NCBI RefSeq assembly: GCF_016920785.2 | Contig: NW_024609836.1 | Location: forward strand, 6,070,406 to 6,134,405 | Direction of reading: 5' to 3' | Length of the DNA: 64,000 nt | Origin: Ixodes scapularis | Taxonomy: Eukaryota > Arthropoda > Arachnida > Ixodida > Ixodidae | Shown here: positions 22,380-33,223 of the stretch, one piece after another | Numbering within the stretch: position 1 is the stretch's first letter | Layout of the letters: the number at the start of each line of letters is the position of its first letter | The notes under the pieces: model-generated | What the model saw: only the letters and a program-made list of their open reading frames with translations | Database searches by the model: none | What the model was told of the DNA's origin: nothing | Program-made: the position numbers and the translations under genes

Positions 22380-22513
22380 GCTTTACGCCGCACGGCTTGA
22401 AGCCACTGCTGGCGCAGGACGGATTCCTTCGGGAAGCTATGAAACGAATTGTTTGGGGAATTTTAGCTGCTGTTCGTGCAGTCGGCAGCACAACACCAGC
22501 TGCCGCCACCCAT
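22380..22513 (-). pseudogene. THAP zinc-finger fragment
   Basis: On the minus strand from an ATG at 22513 the frame reads MGGGSWCCAADCTNSS, then a TAA codon. In the same frame it continues NSPNNSFHSFPKESVLRQQW and LQAVRRK. This is the first half of a THAP domain (C-x4-C start, F-H-x-F-P, W, AVRR), a C2CH DNA-binding module found in P-type transposases and in host THAP proteins. The second half (second Cys and His) is missing. Past the RRK the sequence runs into an A-rich stretch and a different repeat with a perfect GAGTCGACAATTGTCGACTC palindrome (about 22341-22360). It is a truncated, stop-containing remnant; transposon or host origin cannot be told. Confidence 0.6.
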
Positions 22514-24150
22514 TGTATAGTACGGTAACTGAGTCCCGATATTGCCTACTATGCTGTCTCGGTAGCGCCTCGAGATCGGTGCGGGTGGGTGCGGGAGCAA
22601 TGGCGGGGGTACTCAACATCGACGTCATTTCCTGAATGACTAGCATCGTTGCAAGCTGAGGGCTACTGCTTGGAACTGACTCCAAACACATAAATTGGAA
22701 ATTTAATAACTTCACGGAAACATTTCATTGCTTGGAAACATTTCGCCACGTTGTTGACCCGTGTCTACATGTACGATTGGGGGGGGGGGAGGAGACAATT
22801 TTAAGGCTAATTGATGGACATCAAAAAAACCCGGCGAGGTTAAGCGTACGGTTGCTAACATAGATTAAAACGAATAGGCTGCAAGAACCTCTAGAGATCT
22901 ACTGGTTCTCTGACGGAAGGCCTTGCATAGAACAGTACGCCAATTATTGTGACGATAACCGCAGCGATTATGGATCCTAAAAAGCTATGTGTGAGAAACT
23001 GTATACGCAAATGTAGTTGCGGAGGCTAAGTTTTATGGTTGTACATTATACCAAGCGGGGAAGAATCAAGGCACATTAAAGCCGGTTTATAACAGTATTT
23101 GACTTTGTGGCGCGTTCATCATAGAATATGTAAATGGCCTGGACACGTTGCTTTCCTCCTAGTATAAACTGACACATCAAAAACTTCTGGGTAGGACTAA
23201 GCCTTGTATGCCTGGATATTAGTTGCCTGTAGGATTCCAACCTCTAAACACACATACCGGGTGTTCCAAAATTCAATTTAAGGGGTTTTCTTTTTCCTGC
23301 AAAAACACACTGTGCATGGCCGAACGCTTATTCATCGCCGAAAGGCAGCGCCAGAGCCGCAAATCCAGAGAGGTTGGCCATTCATTGGGAAGTATATAAG
23401 ACAAATCAGGAGTCCTCATTGATCGAAAGCGTGCTGCGCGTGTTCCAGGGCGTCTTCACAAATTCGAATTTTGCCAACCACAAACCGGAAATAATACCGT
23501 GGCGCTGGTCGTGTGAAACAAACACAATCATTCCGTCGGAGTTACTATCGGTGATTGAAAATATGGTGCACGGGATGTTTCAGTCCCGGTCATTCTAAAT
23601 CATGGTGGAAGAGTGAGACTAACGGAACGATCGACATAAGGGGAGTTTTCGTAAACCGCTCTCCTCTATCCGCTTAGCTATCCGACACGAAGGGACCGCT
23701 ACTGCACCTGCGCGCCGCCCGCCGTGACCGAAGAAACCCGAATCTTGTAGCGGGTTGCGGAAAGCGTAGCGGGACGGCGGAAACGATCTTCGAAAACTCT
23801 CTATAATCCGTAAGCCATGTGCCGAGATCCAAGAACCTTCCGTCCGAGTGGTCACACTCTGTCTAAGCACAACAGAGTTCGTGCGGCACATTCTTTTTTT
23901 ACGTCATTCTGCATGATCATGATGTAAACATCACGTGCAACTTATTTTTGCCCATGAAGAGTTACTACATTTAACTCTTACGCGCTTATCGAAACCATAT
24001 ACCGATGATTGAAACTCTTTCTCGCTACTACGGCTAGCGGATTCTTTTCGGCTTCTGGTCGGTCAAGAGAGCATGCCAAGCCCTCTTTCTGCGTCTGGTG
24101 CACACCCTGGCTCTGCCCGCGCTTCCCATTGACCACACCCTCTCTATACA
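22514..24150. other. Unassigned interval
   Basis: No gene recognised. ACCGGGTGTTCCAAAATTC at 23256-23274 resembles a mariner-type TIR end, but no partner was found. A G-run lies at about 22779-22789. Confidence 0.3.
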
Positions 24151-24370
24151 CGGCTCTGGGTAGCGCTACAGTTCCAAACCAGACGCCAAAGTTTCAGCAC
24201 AAACCGATGTTTATTCAAAAGTTAGAGTGATTTTATAAAACTTTCAATGGAAAAATGGGGCCCATTTTCGCTCGTTTTCGGTTTGTGGCGCCGTAGAGCA
24301 CCATGTATTCGAAACCTCCCGTCGGCCACCATTTTTCCTAAAATTTCAATTAAATATCGATTCGTGCTGA
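24151..24370. repeat. Diverged dispersed repeat, copy 1
   Basis: Shares an ordered set of words with 57860-58090: GTAGCGCTA.AGTTC.AACCAGA, AAAATTTCAGC/AAGTTTCAGC, CAAAAGTTA.AG.GATTTT, CATTTTC, and GCCATTTT near AAATTTCAA. Identity is low and gappy. No coding capacity. Confidence 0.4.
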
Positions 24371-24551
24371 AAATTTGTAAACTGGTTCGGACCTCTCGCG
24401 TTACCTTCGGGAGAAAAATGAGCCTTCAGCGATGCGTAGTTAAAAGCCAAAAAAGGTGAAAAAATGTAAAAACAAATTAACCCGGCAAAACACAAATTTT
24501 TAGAACTTCTTGCATCAGTTAAGACTAAATTTGAACAAAACACTGTCCTCC

Positions 24552-25534
24552 CCCTATTGGAAAGACCAGTTTGAAAATCTAACTGGTCAGACTGGTATTT
24601 GGACTGGTCAAACTGGTATTTGGACTGGTCAGACTGGTCTAACAGGAAATCAAACTGGTGCAACTGGTAGCCAGACTGGTCTAACTGGTAACCATATTGA
24701 TCTAACTGGTCACCAGATCGCCTGCTAACTGGTCACCAGATTGGCCTGACTGGTCACCATATTGGCCTAACTGGTCACCAGATTGGCCGAACTGGTCACA
24801 GATTGGCCGAACTGGTCACCAGACTGGCCGAACTGGTCCAACTGGTAACCTGATTGACCAAACTGGTCACCAGATTGGCCTACCTGATAAAACTGGTTAC
24901 CAGTTTGACCACTCTTTCTCTTTTTATTTATTGGCTTCCTCACTTCGATTCATTGAGTTTAAATATTTACGGCATGATCGAGCGTTTACTTTTTACTAAG
25001 AGATTTATCCCCTGAGGCATTCAAAATACTTTCAGAGGTATGAAATTGCTGGGAAAAAATCAACATCCTGGGAATATTTTTTATTGCTTAGGCGGTCACC
25101 AAAAAATTTCGTACGTTGAAAGCTACCAGTATAGAAGACGGGCACGCAGAGCTCGGAAGTAGTGATCGGGTTAGTGTGCCATTGAATTGATGTTTGTGTG
25201 TGCTGTGTATGTGTATGCGCTCAATGTGTGTTCAGCCGATGCTAGTAGGCGTGTTATGTCTACATTTGTGTATAACAAAGATCTCCGAAGCAGGGTGGTG
25301 GCGTAAACAAATTAAAATATTTTTTGCCGAACCAGTGTGACCATTTCAAACACCATTACCAGTTCAACCATTATGACCAGTCAACCGGTATGACCAGTTC
25401 AACCGCCATGACCAGTCAACCAGTGTGACCAGTTAGAACCACCTTGACCAGTTCAACCATCATGAAACTGGTCAAACTGGAGCAATAACCAAGTTTGAAG
25501 CTGTTACCAGTTTGAACTGGTCTTTCCAATAGGG
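24552..25534. mobile_element. TIR element built of ACTGGT arrays, 983 bp
   Basis: The left end CCCTATTGGAAAGACCAGTT (24552) is matched by the inverted right end ACTGGTCTTTCCAATAGGG (to 25534). Inside the left end, 24580-24910 is a dense tandem array of ACTGGT-centred units (such as CTAACTGGTCACCAGATTGG). Inside the right end, 25330-25520 carries the opposite-strand version (ACCAGTTCAACC, GACCAGTCAACC). The middle (24915-25325) is unrelated AT-rich DNA without a transposase. No clear target duplication was seen. The open frame over the left array (24510-24728) is a by-product of the repeats. Confidence 0.7.
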
Positions 25535-25619
25535 CCTAGGCCTGCTTTTAGTTAGTGGGAGTTTTTCATAGATAATCCCCTTGTTTAGCGTCCTTCCGGA
25601 ACGTGTCACCGAAATGCAC

Positions 25620-25790
25620 CAACATTTGTAAAGAAAACACACAAACACACATTAACACACACGCACACACTCAAAGACGCACAGGCGCGCGTGCACACAC
25701 GCGCGCTCGCACACACGTGCACACACGCGCAGATACACACACGCGCGCGCACACACACACGTACACACGAGAACATACACAGCGTTTCTT
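25620..25790. repeat. (CA)n / (CGCA)n microsatellite
   Basis: About 170 bp of alternating CA and CG dinucleotides with minor interruptions. Open frames on both strands here are low-complexity artefacts. Confidence 0.9.
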
Positions 25791-26249
25791 TTTAACGCGA
25801 TTGCTTTACTGGCGACGCAGCAGATATTTCGACCTCCTCTCCCGTCGTCGCCGGTACGGAAAAAACAGTTCTTACCGCTCTTGGTGAGAGGCAAGGGAGG
25901 TCGGGATTCCCCATCGGCCACCCCGCGATCTCTTCAGTAATGACCCGAAGAAAAGGGACGTCTTCCGTGTCGTCTGCTTGAAAGACTTGTTTTTTTTTAA
26001 CTTTACTCGCGTTATGGGTAGCCCCAAATCGGCACTATCTAGTTGCTAGGTGTAATGTTGGATGGTTTTAGAAACTTTGGCCGCGCTTACACACTTACTT
26101 CATTGATTACCGAGCTCAGGTGGCGGTCGCCCGTGGCATTCACAACGCCAACTACGACGGTTATGAGAATTAACCACGCCGTCCCAGGTAAGTGACGGTA
26201 CCATTCCATCCCGCACAGCACGATCGTGCAACAGGGTCCCAAGGTATAT
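25791..26249. other. Unassigned interval
   Basis: Nothing recognised. Confidence 0.3.
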
Positions 26250-27185
26250 GGTATTAATTGAAATAACTTAAGGTTACTTGAAGAAGTATCTAAAATATTT
26301 TTTTAAAGCTTACGGTGACAGTATTTAGGCTGGGGGACGGAGGGTGTCGAAGAATATGCGCAGAGATCGTGACGGGGTGACTAAAATAAGGCCGGTAGTT
26401 AATTTGTCCGACCTGCGGTTACGATTGAAAGAAAAACACATGCACACCTATTAAACCCACATTTCGGAGTGCAGTACGAAAGAGCGCTATGACGGACATT
26501 ATACGCCATTTTCTTAATGTGCAACGTACAGTTGCATTTGGACTCTGCTTGTCTACCATACTTCTCTTGTCAGATTGCACGCAAATTGCACGGTTCTCTT
26601 CCCCCTGATTAGTAATTATTTTAGTAGTAACACCTTAATTAAGTAGCTGTCGCGCACAGCCCTAAATTATTTTGTGTGTTTCGTGAGCATAAGCGTAAAT
26701 GTTCAAACTGATTCTCTTGAACCACTCAAGATTCGGTAGTCCGTTGAAAGAAGTACCTATTTTTCAGATCTTTCTTTTATATAAGTATTTCGAGTGGTAA
26801 TAAGGACGATTGCCCGTAGCGGTGCATATGTTTTTTTTTTTTTGCTAAGATCTTCAAATAATTTTGGAAGAAAAAGTATACTACAAAGAGCCTAAAAGAA
26901 AACTGATTAATGTCCTCTGACTGAGTTAGTCATCAAAAAGCGTGCTCAACATAATACAGCCTTTATTACCTGAACATTTGAAAATAATCTCGAGGAAAAC
27001 ATTTTTATGCTCACACAGATTCGACGAATTCATCAGGCCGCGCGCAGCAGTTGATGCGCTTGATATCAGCACTCGAAGTTTTCTTACCAACGTAGAAGCG
27101 TACCTAGAATGCTCCTAAGTATCAGCAGTGACTTTTGTTTGGAAGTCAGCTATAAAAGCGTTCTTACGATTTGTTCTCATTTTGA
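26250..27185 (+). repeat. ~0.95-kb dispersed repeat, copy 1
   Basis: Collinear with 50690-51650 in the same orientation. Shared blocks include GCGCAGAGATCG, ATTGAAAGAAAAACACATGC, GTCAGATTGC, TCGCGCACAGCCC, AAAACATTTTTATGCT and CTCGAAGTTTTCTTA, in the same order and spacing. No coding frame is conserved between the copies. It is probably a noncoding or non-autonomous mobile repeat; class not assigned. Confidence 0.7.
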
Positions 27186-28522
27186 TGACCCTCGTTTTTG
27201 TTTTTGGCGAAGAACCAAGACGCTATGAGCTATTTTTTCCTGTACCATTTGTTTTTAGATTTTAATCACAATACTTTCTGTTTCTAAATGGCAGATATTA
27301 CAAATTATTTATTCATCTATTTATTTTCTTGGCATATAGCAAACGCAGTTCACGGTGCTGAGAATGTATCTCTGGATGAATTTCTGCCATTTTAGAATTC
27401 GTATGGGTGATAATAGTGTGTGCTGCATTTTGCGTGGAGGGTATACAGGTGATGGTCTTACAGTTATGCCCGAGTACCACTAAAGCGACAAACAGAAACA
27501 AACGACAGCGACAAGCCTAAAAACACACGCAGTATGCTCGCAATGATACTTGTGGCAGGCGTTTAATCGTTCAGTACTCGTGAAGCACTAGCGATTACAA
27601 ACGTGCCGAAGATACACTCGCGTGAATGATGCTCGTGTCTGAGCATAGCCTCCTTTATTCTACAAAGCCCATTCAATCTCTAAATACTCTGGTTTGAGGC
27701 TCGTCGCTGTCATTTGTTTCTGTTTATCGCTCTAGTTGGACTAGGGCATTAGTGGTACAGCTGAACATTTATACTGTAACTACCAGCCAATGTTTGTAGC
27801 CTCATGTTGAGGGATAGAAATTAATTGGCTACCTCATTGGATAGGACTCGTTTTCAACAGCTGATATTAAATGAAGGATCGAGAAATAACACGACTGTAA
27901 ATCTACCTGTAACGGAGGCATCGAATTTCCAGTGTGGTGCTCAAGCGATATACGACGTTAATGATCCGAGCCTCGAATTATCTATTGGAACTATTTAAGG
28001 AAATGCAGGTTGTAGTTGCTTTCATAAGAAAAGTACCCTATTTTTTTGTACTATAGGGCACGGACCATAGGAGCTTGAAGGTTAAAATATTACGCGTGCG
28101 TACAATGTACAGGTTGCGCTAAATTCAGGAATCTTGTTTCTTTTTAATTTTTATCTTGACGAGGCGTGACAAATTCAGTGAAGAAATGATTATGTTATTG
28201 ATGACTTATGCATAAAACAGGATCCTTTGTGAGCTAAGAAAGCAGATATTTGTCAAGGTGCGTTTTGCAATAATGTTTGCTTTCGGATTATAGGCACCAA
28301 GTGCGGGACATGCATGGCGTGCACGGCTATTGAATAAGCTAAAACTTTAATCCTTGACCCCAAATTTGGTCACCTTTCTTCCTTTCCGCAGAAACCTACT
28401 GCGGACTCTAATTTGAAGATAAAAACACGGTATTTTAGCGTAATGCCTGAAACTGCTTTAAGCCCTATTTAACTCCTCAGCCGAGGAGTGAACAGCCTAT
28501 TTAACTCGTCAGCCGAGGGTGG
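27186..28522. other. Unassigned interval and PLE upstream region
   Basis: No gene recognised up to about 28460. At 28460-28520 a direct repeat occurs just before the PLE ORF: CCTATTTAACTC(C/G)TCAGCCGAGG twice, about 34 bp apart. Confidence 0.4.
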
Positions 28523-30724
28523 ATGGTTCCGTCTCCGAGGCACTCCAGCAGGCTGTGTCGCATCTTGTGTTCGGAGTGGTGGCAGCAGGTCCGCTTTTTT
28601 AAGGACTGCCTCCGTATCGCTTGTCCCCGGGGGCTTACTCATCCTCAAGCATCCCGCCTTTTTCAAGAATGGTCAAGGACCACTGCCCAGGTTACTGAGT
28701 TTCTTTGGACCCAGGTGCGTCTTACACTGCCTCCCAAGAAGAGGACTAAGGCCAAAGAAGGTAACGTTGTCATCCTCGGGGATCTTCAAGTCCCAGACAG
28801 TCACCTAAAGATTTTGAAAAAAGGACCTAAGTTCTGCCTCGAGCCCATGCTCAGAAGAGTAGACAAGTTGGTCATGTCGAGATCCATCTCACGAGCAACA
28901 CCGGAAGAGGACAGACCAAGGTGCGTTGCTGATTGTGTGGACGTCCTGTGGAGATCCGAAGGAGGGTGCCGAAGAACCAAAGGCCTCGAGCCCGTGATTG
29001 ACTTTCTCGCGTCCAACAGCATGAACATAATGTTGTCCGACAAAGAAGTGTGCTTTGTCATCATGCCCGACGGCACGTTCTCCGAAAAAGCGACAACAGC
29101 CGTACTAAAAAACTTTAGAGCGGTCTCCGATCGTCCCGCCAAGGTGAAGGAATGCACCATCAAATTTCTTCACCAACTGAACCTGACCAGTGTTGCTGCA
29201 GGAGCAAAGAAAGGAAAAAACCTCACGTTAGACGTATTTTTCGCGGCAAAAACCCATAAGCCAGGCGTCCCGTTTCGCACCATAGTCTCCGAGCGGAATT
29301 CTTGGTTACACGCAATTTCGGGCTTTTTGCAAAGGCACCTCGACTCCCTACATATTGTAGACCCAATGTGCGTCCCCAATTCCAAGGCGGTTGTTGACTT
29401 TCTAAATGTCAGTAACCCACACGGATGTAGCGCGTTCAGCATCGACGTTGAAGAATTATATTATTCCATGCCACACGACGACCTCATGGTTAGTGTCAAG
29501 GAGTGCATCACAGAACACAACGACGAAAGCGCCTTCAGGACGCGATGCGGGATTACGATAGAAGACTTTCTCGGACTCCTGTCCGTTTATTTAAAGTCCA
29601 CACTCATCGGATGGCAGGACAAGGTGTACATACAGAAGTCTGGCGTATGCATAGGCTCTAGAGTAGCTCCTGTGCTCAGTAACATCTTCCTGGGCAAGAT
29701 CGATCGGGATCTTGAACCCTGCTTGGAGAAAAACACCAAAAAAGTGTTTAGGTACGTAGACAATTATTTGGTGTTCGTTGAGAGGGCTAATTTCCAGCAG
29801 AAGCTTGACGATGTGCTGAAGATCTTCACGGAAAAGGGGCTAGGACTTCACTTCACCTATGAAGCCCCAAAACAGAACCTCATTCAGTTCCTGGATCTCC
29901 GCATCGAAGTGGGGGACGATCATGTTTGCTGGTGTGACAGTCCCAGAACAGCGAAGGCTCTTCTTAACTTTCAATCAGCCCACTCCAAACTCGTCAAACA
30001 AGGCATCGCATTTGCCTGTCTGAGGACTGCTCTAACAAGCACATGCATCCACAATTTGAATTCCAGCTTCATGTCCCAAATTCAACGGCTCAAGGATTCG
30101 GGATATCCTAATTCGGTCATTTCTTCAGCTTGCGAAAAAATCGTGAAACACCTTAAAACAGAACCCGCGATCGAGCAACGTGACCTCGAGCAGAAAGAGA
30201 AAAAGAAAACCTCAGTCATACCGTACATCCACCGCCTTTCCCACGGACTCAAGAAAGTCGCCTCAAGATACAACGTGAATGTTGTTTTTTCCGCCCGCCA
30301 CAAGCTCAGCTCTGTGTGTTCCGCAGTCAACAAACGCGCGAGAAATAACGATCCCAAGTCTCACAGCGGCTGCAGCATCAAACACGGAATGCAGTTTGTC
30401 GCCTGCATAGAAGGCGTGGTCTACAAGATTCCGTTTTCCTGCGGGCGTGCCTACATAAGACAGACTGGGCGTTGCCTCAACATAAGACTACGAGAACACC
30501 ACAGTTCTATGAAAGGAACCGCTCACACGCATCTCGCGATGCATTGCCGGGATTGCGGATGCCAACCCCTGTTCAACAAGACTACAGTGATGTTCCGACA
30601 CAACCACAAACTACCCCGAGAAATGATGGAGACGTACCACATAACAAAAACCGGATCCTTGTGTGTGAGCCAGCCCACAGTGACTTTGATGAAGAGCGAG
30701 ATCGGCTTTTTGGATCTCGGATAA
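28523..30724 (+). CDS. Penelope-like element polyprotein (RT + GIY-YIG), uninterrupted but with altered catalytic motifs
   Basis: A single frame of 733 codons with no stop or frameshift, close to full length for this PLE type. The N-terminal domain includes the family block GDLQVPDSHLKIL.KGPKFCLEP. RT follows: AAKTHKPGVPFRTIVSERNSW (near 240-260), motif A FSIDVEELYYSMPHDDL (near 305), motif B SGVCIGSRVAPVLSNIFLG (near 372), motif C RYVDNYLVF (codons 410-418). The usual YVDD is YVDN, with Asn at codon 414 (29762-29764). The connector HGLKKV is near 575, then the GIY-YIG nuclease VVYKIPFSCGRAYIRQTGRC (near 631), in which the Gly of YIG is Arg at codon 646 (30458-30460), and HCRDCGC near 673. 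Both changes are G-to-A transitions. RT and nuclease activity are therefore probably lost. The ATG is the first in the frame; a missing N-terminal stretch is possible. Confidence 0.9.
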   Translation: MVPSPRHSSRLCRILCSEWWQQVRFFKDCLRIACPRGLTHPQASRLFQEWSRTTAQVTEFLWTQVRLTLPPKKRTKAKEGNVVILGDLQVPDSHLKILKKGPKFCLEPMLRRVDKLVMSRSISRATPEEDRPRCVADCVDVLWRSEGGCRRTKGLEPVIDFLASNSMNIMLSDKEVCFVIMPDGTFSEKATTAVLKNFRAVSDRPAKVKECTIKFLHQLNLTSVAAGAKKGKNLTLDVFFAAKTHKPGVPFRTIVSERNSWLHAISGFLQRHLDSLHIVDPMCVPNSKAVVDFLNVSNPHGCSAFSIDVEELYYSMPHDDLMVSVKECITEHNDESAFRTRCGITIEDFLGLLSVYLKSTLIGWQDKVYIQKSGVCIGSRVAPVLSNIFLGKIDRDLEPCLEKNTKKVFRYVDNYLVFVERANFQQKLDDVLKIFTEKGLGLHFTYEAPKQNLIQFLDLRIEVGDDHVCWCDSPRTAKALLNFQSAHSKLVKQGIAFACLRTALTSTCIHNLNSSFMSQIQRLKDSGYPNSVISSACEKIVKHLKTEPAIEQRDLEQKEKKKTSVIPYIHRLSHGLKKVASRYNVNVVFSARHKLSSVCSAVNKRARNNDPKSHSGCSIKHGMQFVACIEGVVYKIPFSCGRAYIRQTGRCLNIRLREHHSSMKGTAHTHLAMHCRDCGCQPLFNKTTVMFRHNHKLPREMMETYHITKTGSLCVSQPTVTLMKSEIGFLDLG

Positions 30725-30915
30725 CTTGGCCGGTTTCGCATCGAGTGAAAGAAGAAGCGCCAGGGCCACGGAGGGGCATGCCTGCACGAGCAGCAGCAGC
30801 ATCACATGTCTTTTCTTTTCAATAGAATCAGTTGCTAGTTCAGCGCTTGTCCTGTGTTTCTGTGTTTCTCCTCTGTCTGTCCTTGTCCCAGTCGCGCTGT
30901 AAGTAATTATGAGGA
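30725..30915 (+). other. 3' UTR of the 733-codon PLE
   Basis: Noncoding tail after the TAA. It includes a (CAG)n stretch near 30790 and a pyrimidine-rich run TTCAGCGCTTGTCCTGTGTT to CGCGCTGTAAGTAATTATG, which by analogy with other PLE copies is the element's 3' end. The boundary near 30910 is estimated. Confidence 0.5.
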
Positions 30916-31640
30916 GTGAACATTTGAAAGAATAATTTTTTTAACCTTCCAGAAGCAAAAAGGCAAAAAAACAAAAAAAAATCTACCTGGTCAGTTCTTG
31001 CTGTTCTAAAAAAAAAATATATGACAAGAACAAAAGTTACATCAGCAAAGCATAACATGCGTTAAATAAAAAAAAAAAAGAGACAGCGTTAAAACAAAGC
31101 CGACAACAATAAAACGATTATAGTCATGTGCACCTAAAGAAAGATAGGGGCATGATCTGTGATCGTAATTCGCGTTACTCGCTCTCTGCTTGGTCCTTGG
31201 GCGTTCCTATGGGCTCATGCCGCACACTGATTGGCTGCAGAGGGATTATGAGATGTTCGAGCATATATCGGCCAATCAGAGCCACTAAATGAGCTGCGCT
31301 TAGAGTATCGGCACTCCGATCCCCGGCATTGTTGTGGGCGCCGCCATTTTGGCTCGTATGCAGAGCAGACGCAACTGCCGATCGTCATGATTCAAAAGTG
31401 CGACTTCCTCAGCATTAGATTCGGTGTTAGGGAGCTCATGTGATATTGCTCTGCTTTGTCGCGAACTGTTTAAACATTTGTGGAGGGCGGAAAAGCGTTT
31501 CCTGCTATTTCAGATAAAGCTTCCTCCACACCCCCACCAGTTCTTCAACGGACTGCACTGCGTTCCAAGGTGGGACAACATCTGCGATCGTGCAGAGAAC
31601 AATCAAGCATCCTAGAAGCTCTGCGAGGATCCATATCCGA
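30916..31640. other. Unassigned interval
   Basis: No gene recognised. Several A-runs. An imperfect inverted pair CTGATTGGCTGCAGA / GGCCAATCAGAGCC lies at 31228-31286. Confidence 0.35.
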
Positions 31641-32025
31641 GCACACGTCGACCTCGTAAGCACGATTGTTCGCCGTATACTCTAAAAAGTAGCCGTGCGT
31701 CCACGTTCCCGCACAACACTCGGAGAACCAATCACCGTTACTTATGGAGGCATCTCTGCGAATTACAATGCCGAAACATATATTTAGACCAAAAAACGCT
31801 GTCTGAGTTGTGACATTAAGCAATGCAAGCGTGACGTTTTGCATTGCTTAGTGTCACAACTCAAATTGCGTTTCTTGGTCCAAACTTGCTTTGGCATCGC
31901 CATTCGCTGAGCTGCGTCTGTAAGTTGCGGTGATTGGCTCTTCGAGTGTTGTGCGGGAACGTAGACGCTCGTGCTTTTTTTAGCGTGTACCGGAAACCAA
32001 TCACCTGCGATTCCGACGGTCCGGG
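31641..32025. mobile_element. Long foldback element with CCAAT boxes
   Basis: Large imperfect palindrome centred at about 31830. The inner arms TTGTGACATTAAGCAATGCA and TGCATTGCTTAGTGTCACAA are only about 12 bp apart. The arms extend about 180 bp each way through GTTCCCGCACAACACTCG with GAACCAATCACCG on the left and its inverse CGGTGATTGGCTC with CGAGTGTTGTGCGGGAAC on the right. No coding sequence. It resembles foldback-type MITEs; target duplication not resolved. Confidence 0.7.
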
Positions 32026-32512
32026 CAACGCTAACTGGTTCTTCAACGAAAGGCGCTGCATACCTACATTTCAGAATGCTTGCTTTAATCTACGTAAATA
32101 TTATACAACCAAGAATGCGAGCAAGACGACCTGCATACACAACATTGGGAAAGGTTGATGATGATATTTATCTATGCCTTGGAAAAACAATACAACAGAG
32201 AACAAATCGCGGAAACAAGAGAAATGAAATAACTCTTTGAAACTGTTTCGGATTCGGTGTGGACGAGCTGTGCCGCCACCACCACGGTGGGGTATCCGCT
32301 AAGAAGACCGCCATGAAAGATGTTTAGAACGCCAGTGCGTGAGAGCGGACTAGACAACCGTAGGCATTGATGTCTCGTTAATATGGACTTCTCCGTTCCC
32401 CCCAAAATTCTCCATATTGTGATTTGTCCATATTAACAAGACAGAAATGCGTGTATTTTTCCAGTTTTTTCTCGAAAATATTCTCTATATTACGGATTAT
32501 CGCCTCGTCAAT
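32026..32512. other. Unassigned interval
   Basis: Nothing recognised, apart from the short direct echo GTTCTTCAACG (31540 and 32039). Confidence 0.3.
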
Positions 32513-32913
32513 TGTAACGGATGATAAGTGGCGAGGCGGCGAATGACAGAGTAAACTGAACGTTTAGTGGGGCGAACTTGTGCCCAAAAATAAAAGGGAA
32601 AAGAAAGATTACAACAGAGCGTCGCGGGCGTCGAAGGCGGCGAAGTAGCAGGTCGAACGCTGAGGCGAAACTTACTCGACAAGGTCGCGGGCAGCCTCTT
32701 ATCTAAAGTGAATCGCTAGACACTTTTAGTTGGGCGTACGCAACGAGCTTGCGTACGCAGGAACGTTGCGGGCCGCGAGTGCGCCTGCGCAGAACGTAAC
32801 GTAACGTTGTGCTGCCGGCGTGCGTACGCACGCAGTCAGACGCTGCGTGCGGGTCCCGCGGGCCACTGCGGGACGGTCTCGCGAGATCTCGGCCGAACGA
32901 GAGCGCATTTCAA

Positions 32914-33223
32914 GATGGCCGCTGCCACAGGAAACGGCTGTGGAAACGACGCCGCTCCTAATGGAAATCGCGTGTTTTATACGCTGAAAGCGGATATAGC
33001 GTTACTGCTGGAAGTGCAAGCCAGTGATCCGTTCAGGAACCCAGACCAATGGGAAGAAAAAGCCGTAAGGCTCAAGGCAGTTCTCGCCAAGCCGTTCAGC
33101 TCCCGCAGTGTGCGCGGGCGGTTCGACCTGAGGACTCCGGACTCTCTGCTGCACCTCATCTTGTATTCCAACCAGTGTTGTACACGTTCCTCAAAAAAAG
33201 GAACGAAAGCTCGTTCCTTCTGA
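32914..33223 (+). pseudogene. Myb/SANT-like DNA-binding frame in the TIR element, interrupted
   Basis: From the ATG at 32914 the frame contains DIALLLEVQASDPFRNPDQW, then EEKAVRLKAVLAKPFSSRSV and RGRFDLR. The pattern (acidic residue, LL.EV.A..PF, W, RGRFDL) resembles the Myb/SANT-like domains associated with DNA transposons. After LILYSN it runs into the hAT-type insertion at 33173, which adds foreign codons up to 33223. Across the insertion the original frame would end a few codons later, near 34407, so the intact protein would have been short (about 90 residues). Assignment is by pattern only. Confidence 0.45.

Noticed and set aside
24510..24910. ACTGGT array as a CRISPR-like repeat-spacer array or a repetitive protein
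   Set aside because: Units are irregular, palindromic and lie inside TIR ends; there are no uniform spacers, no cas genes, and the context is eukaryotic.
25603..25921. Open frames of 89-94 codons on both strands
   Set aside because: They are translations of a (CA)n/(CG)n microsatellite.
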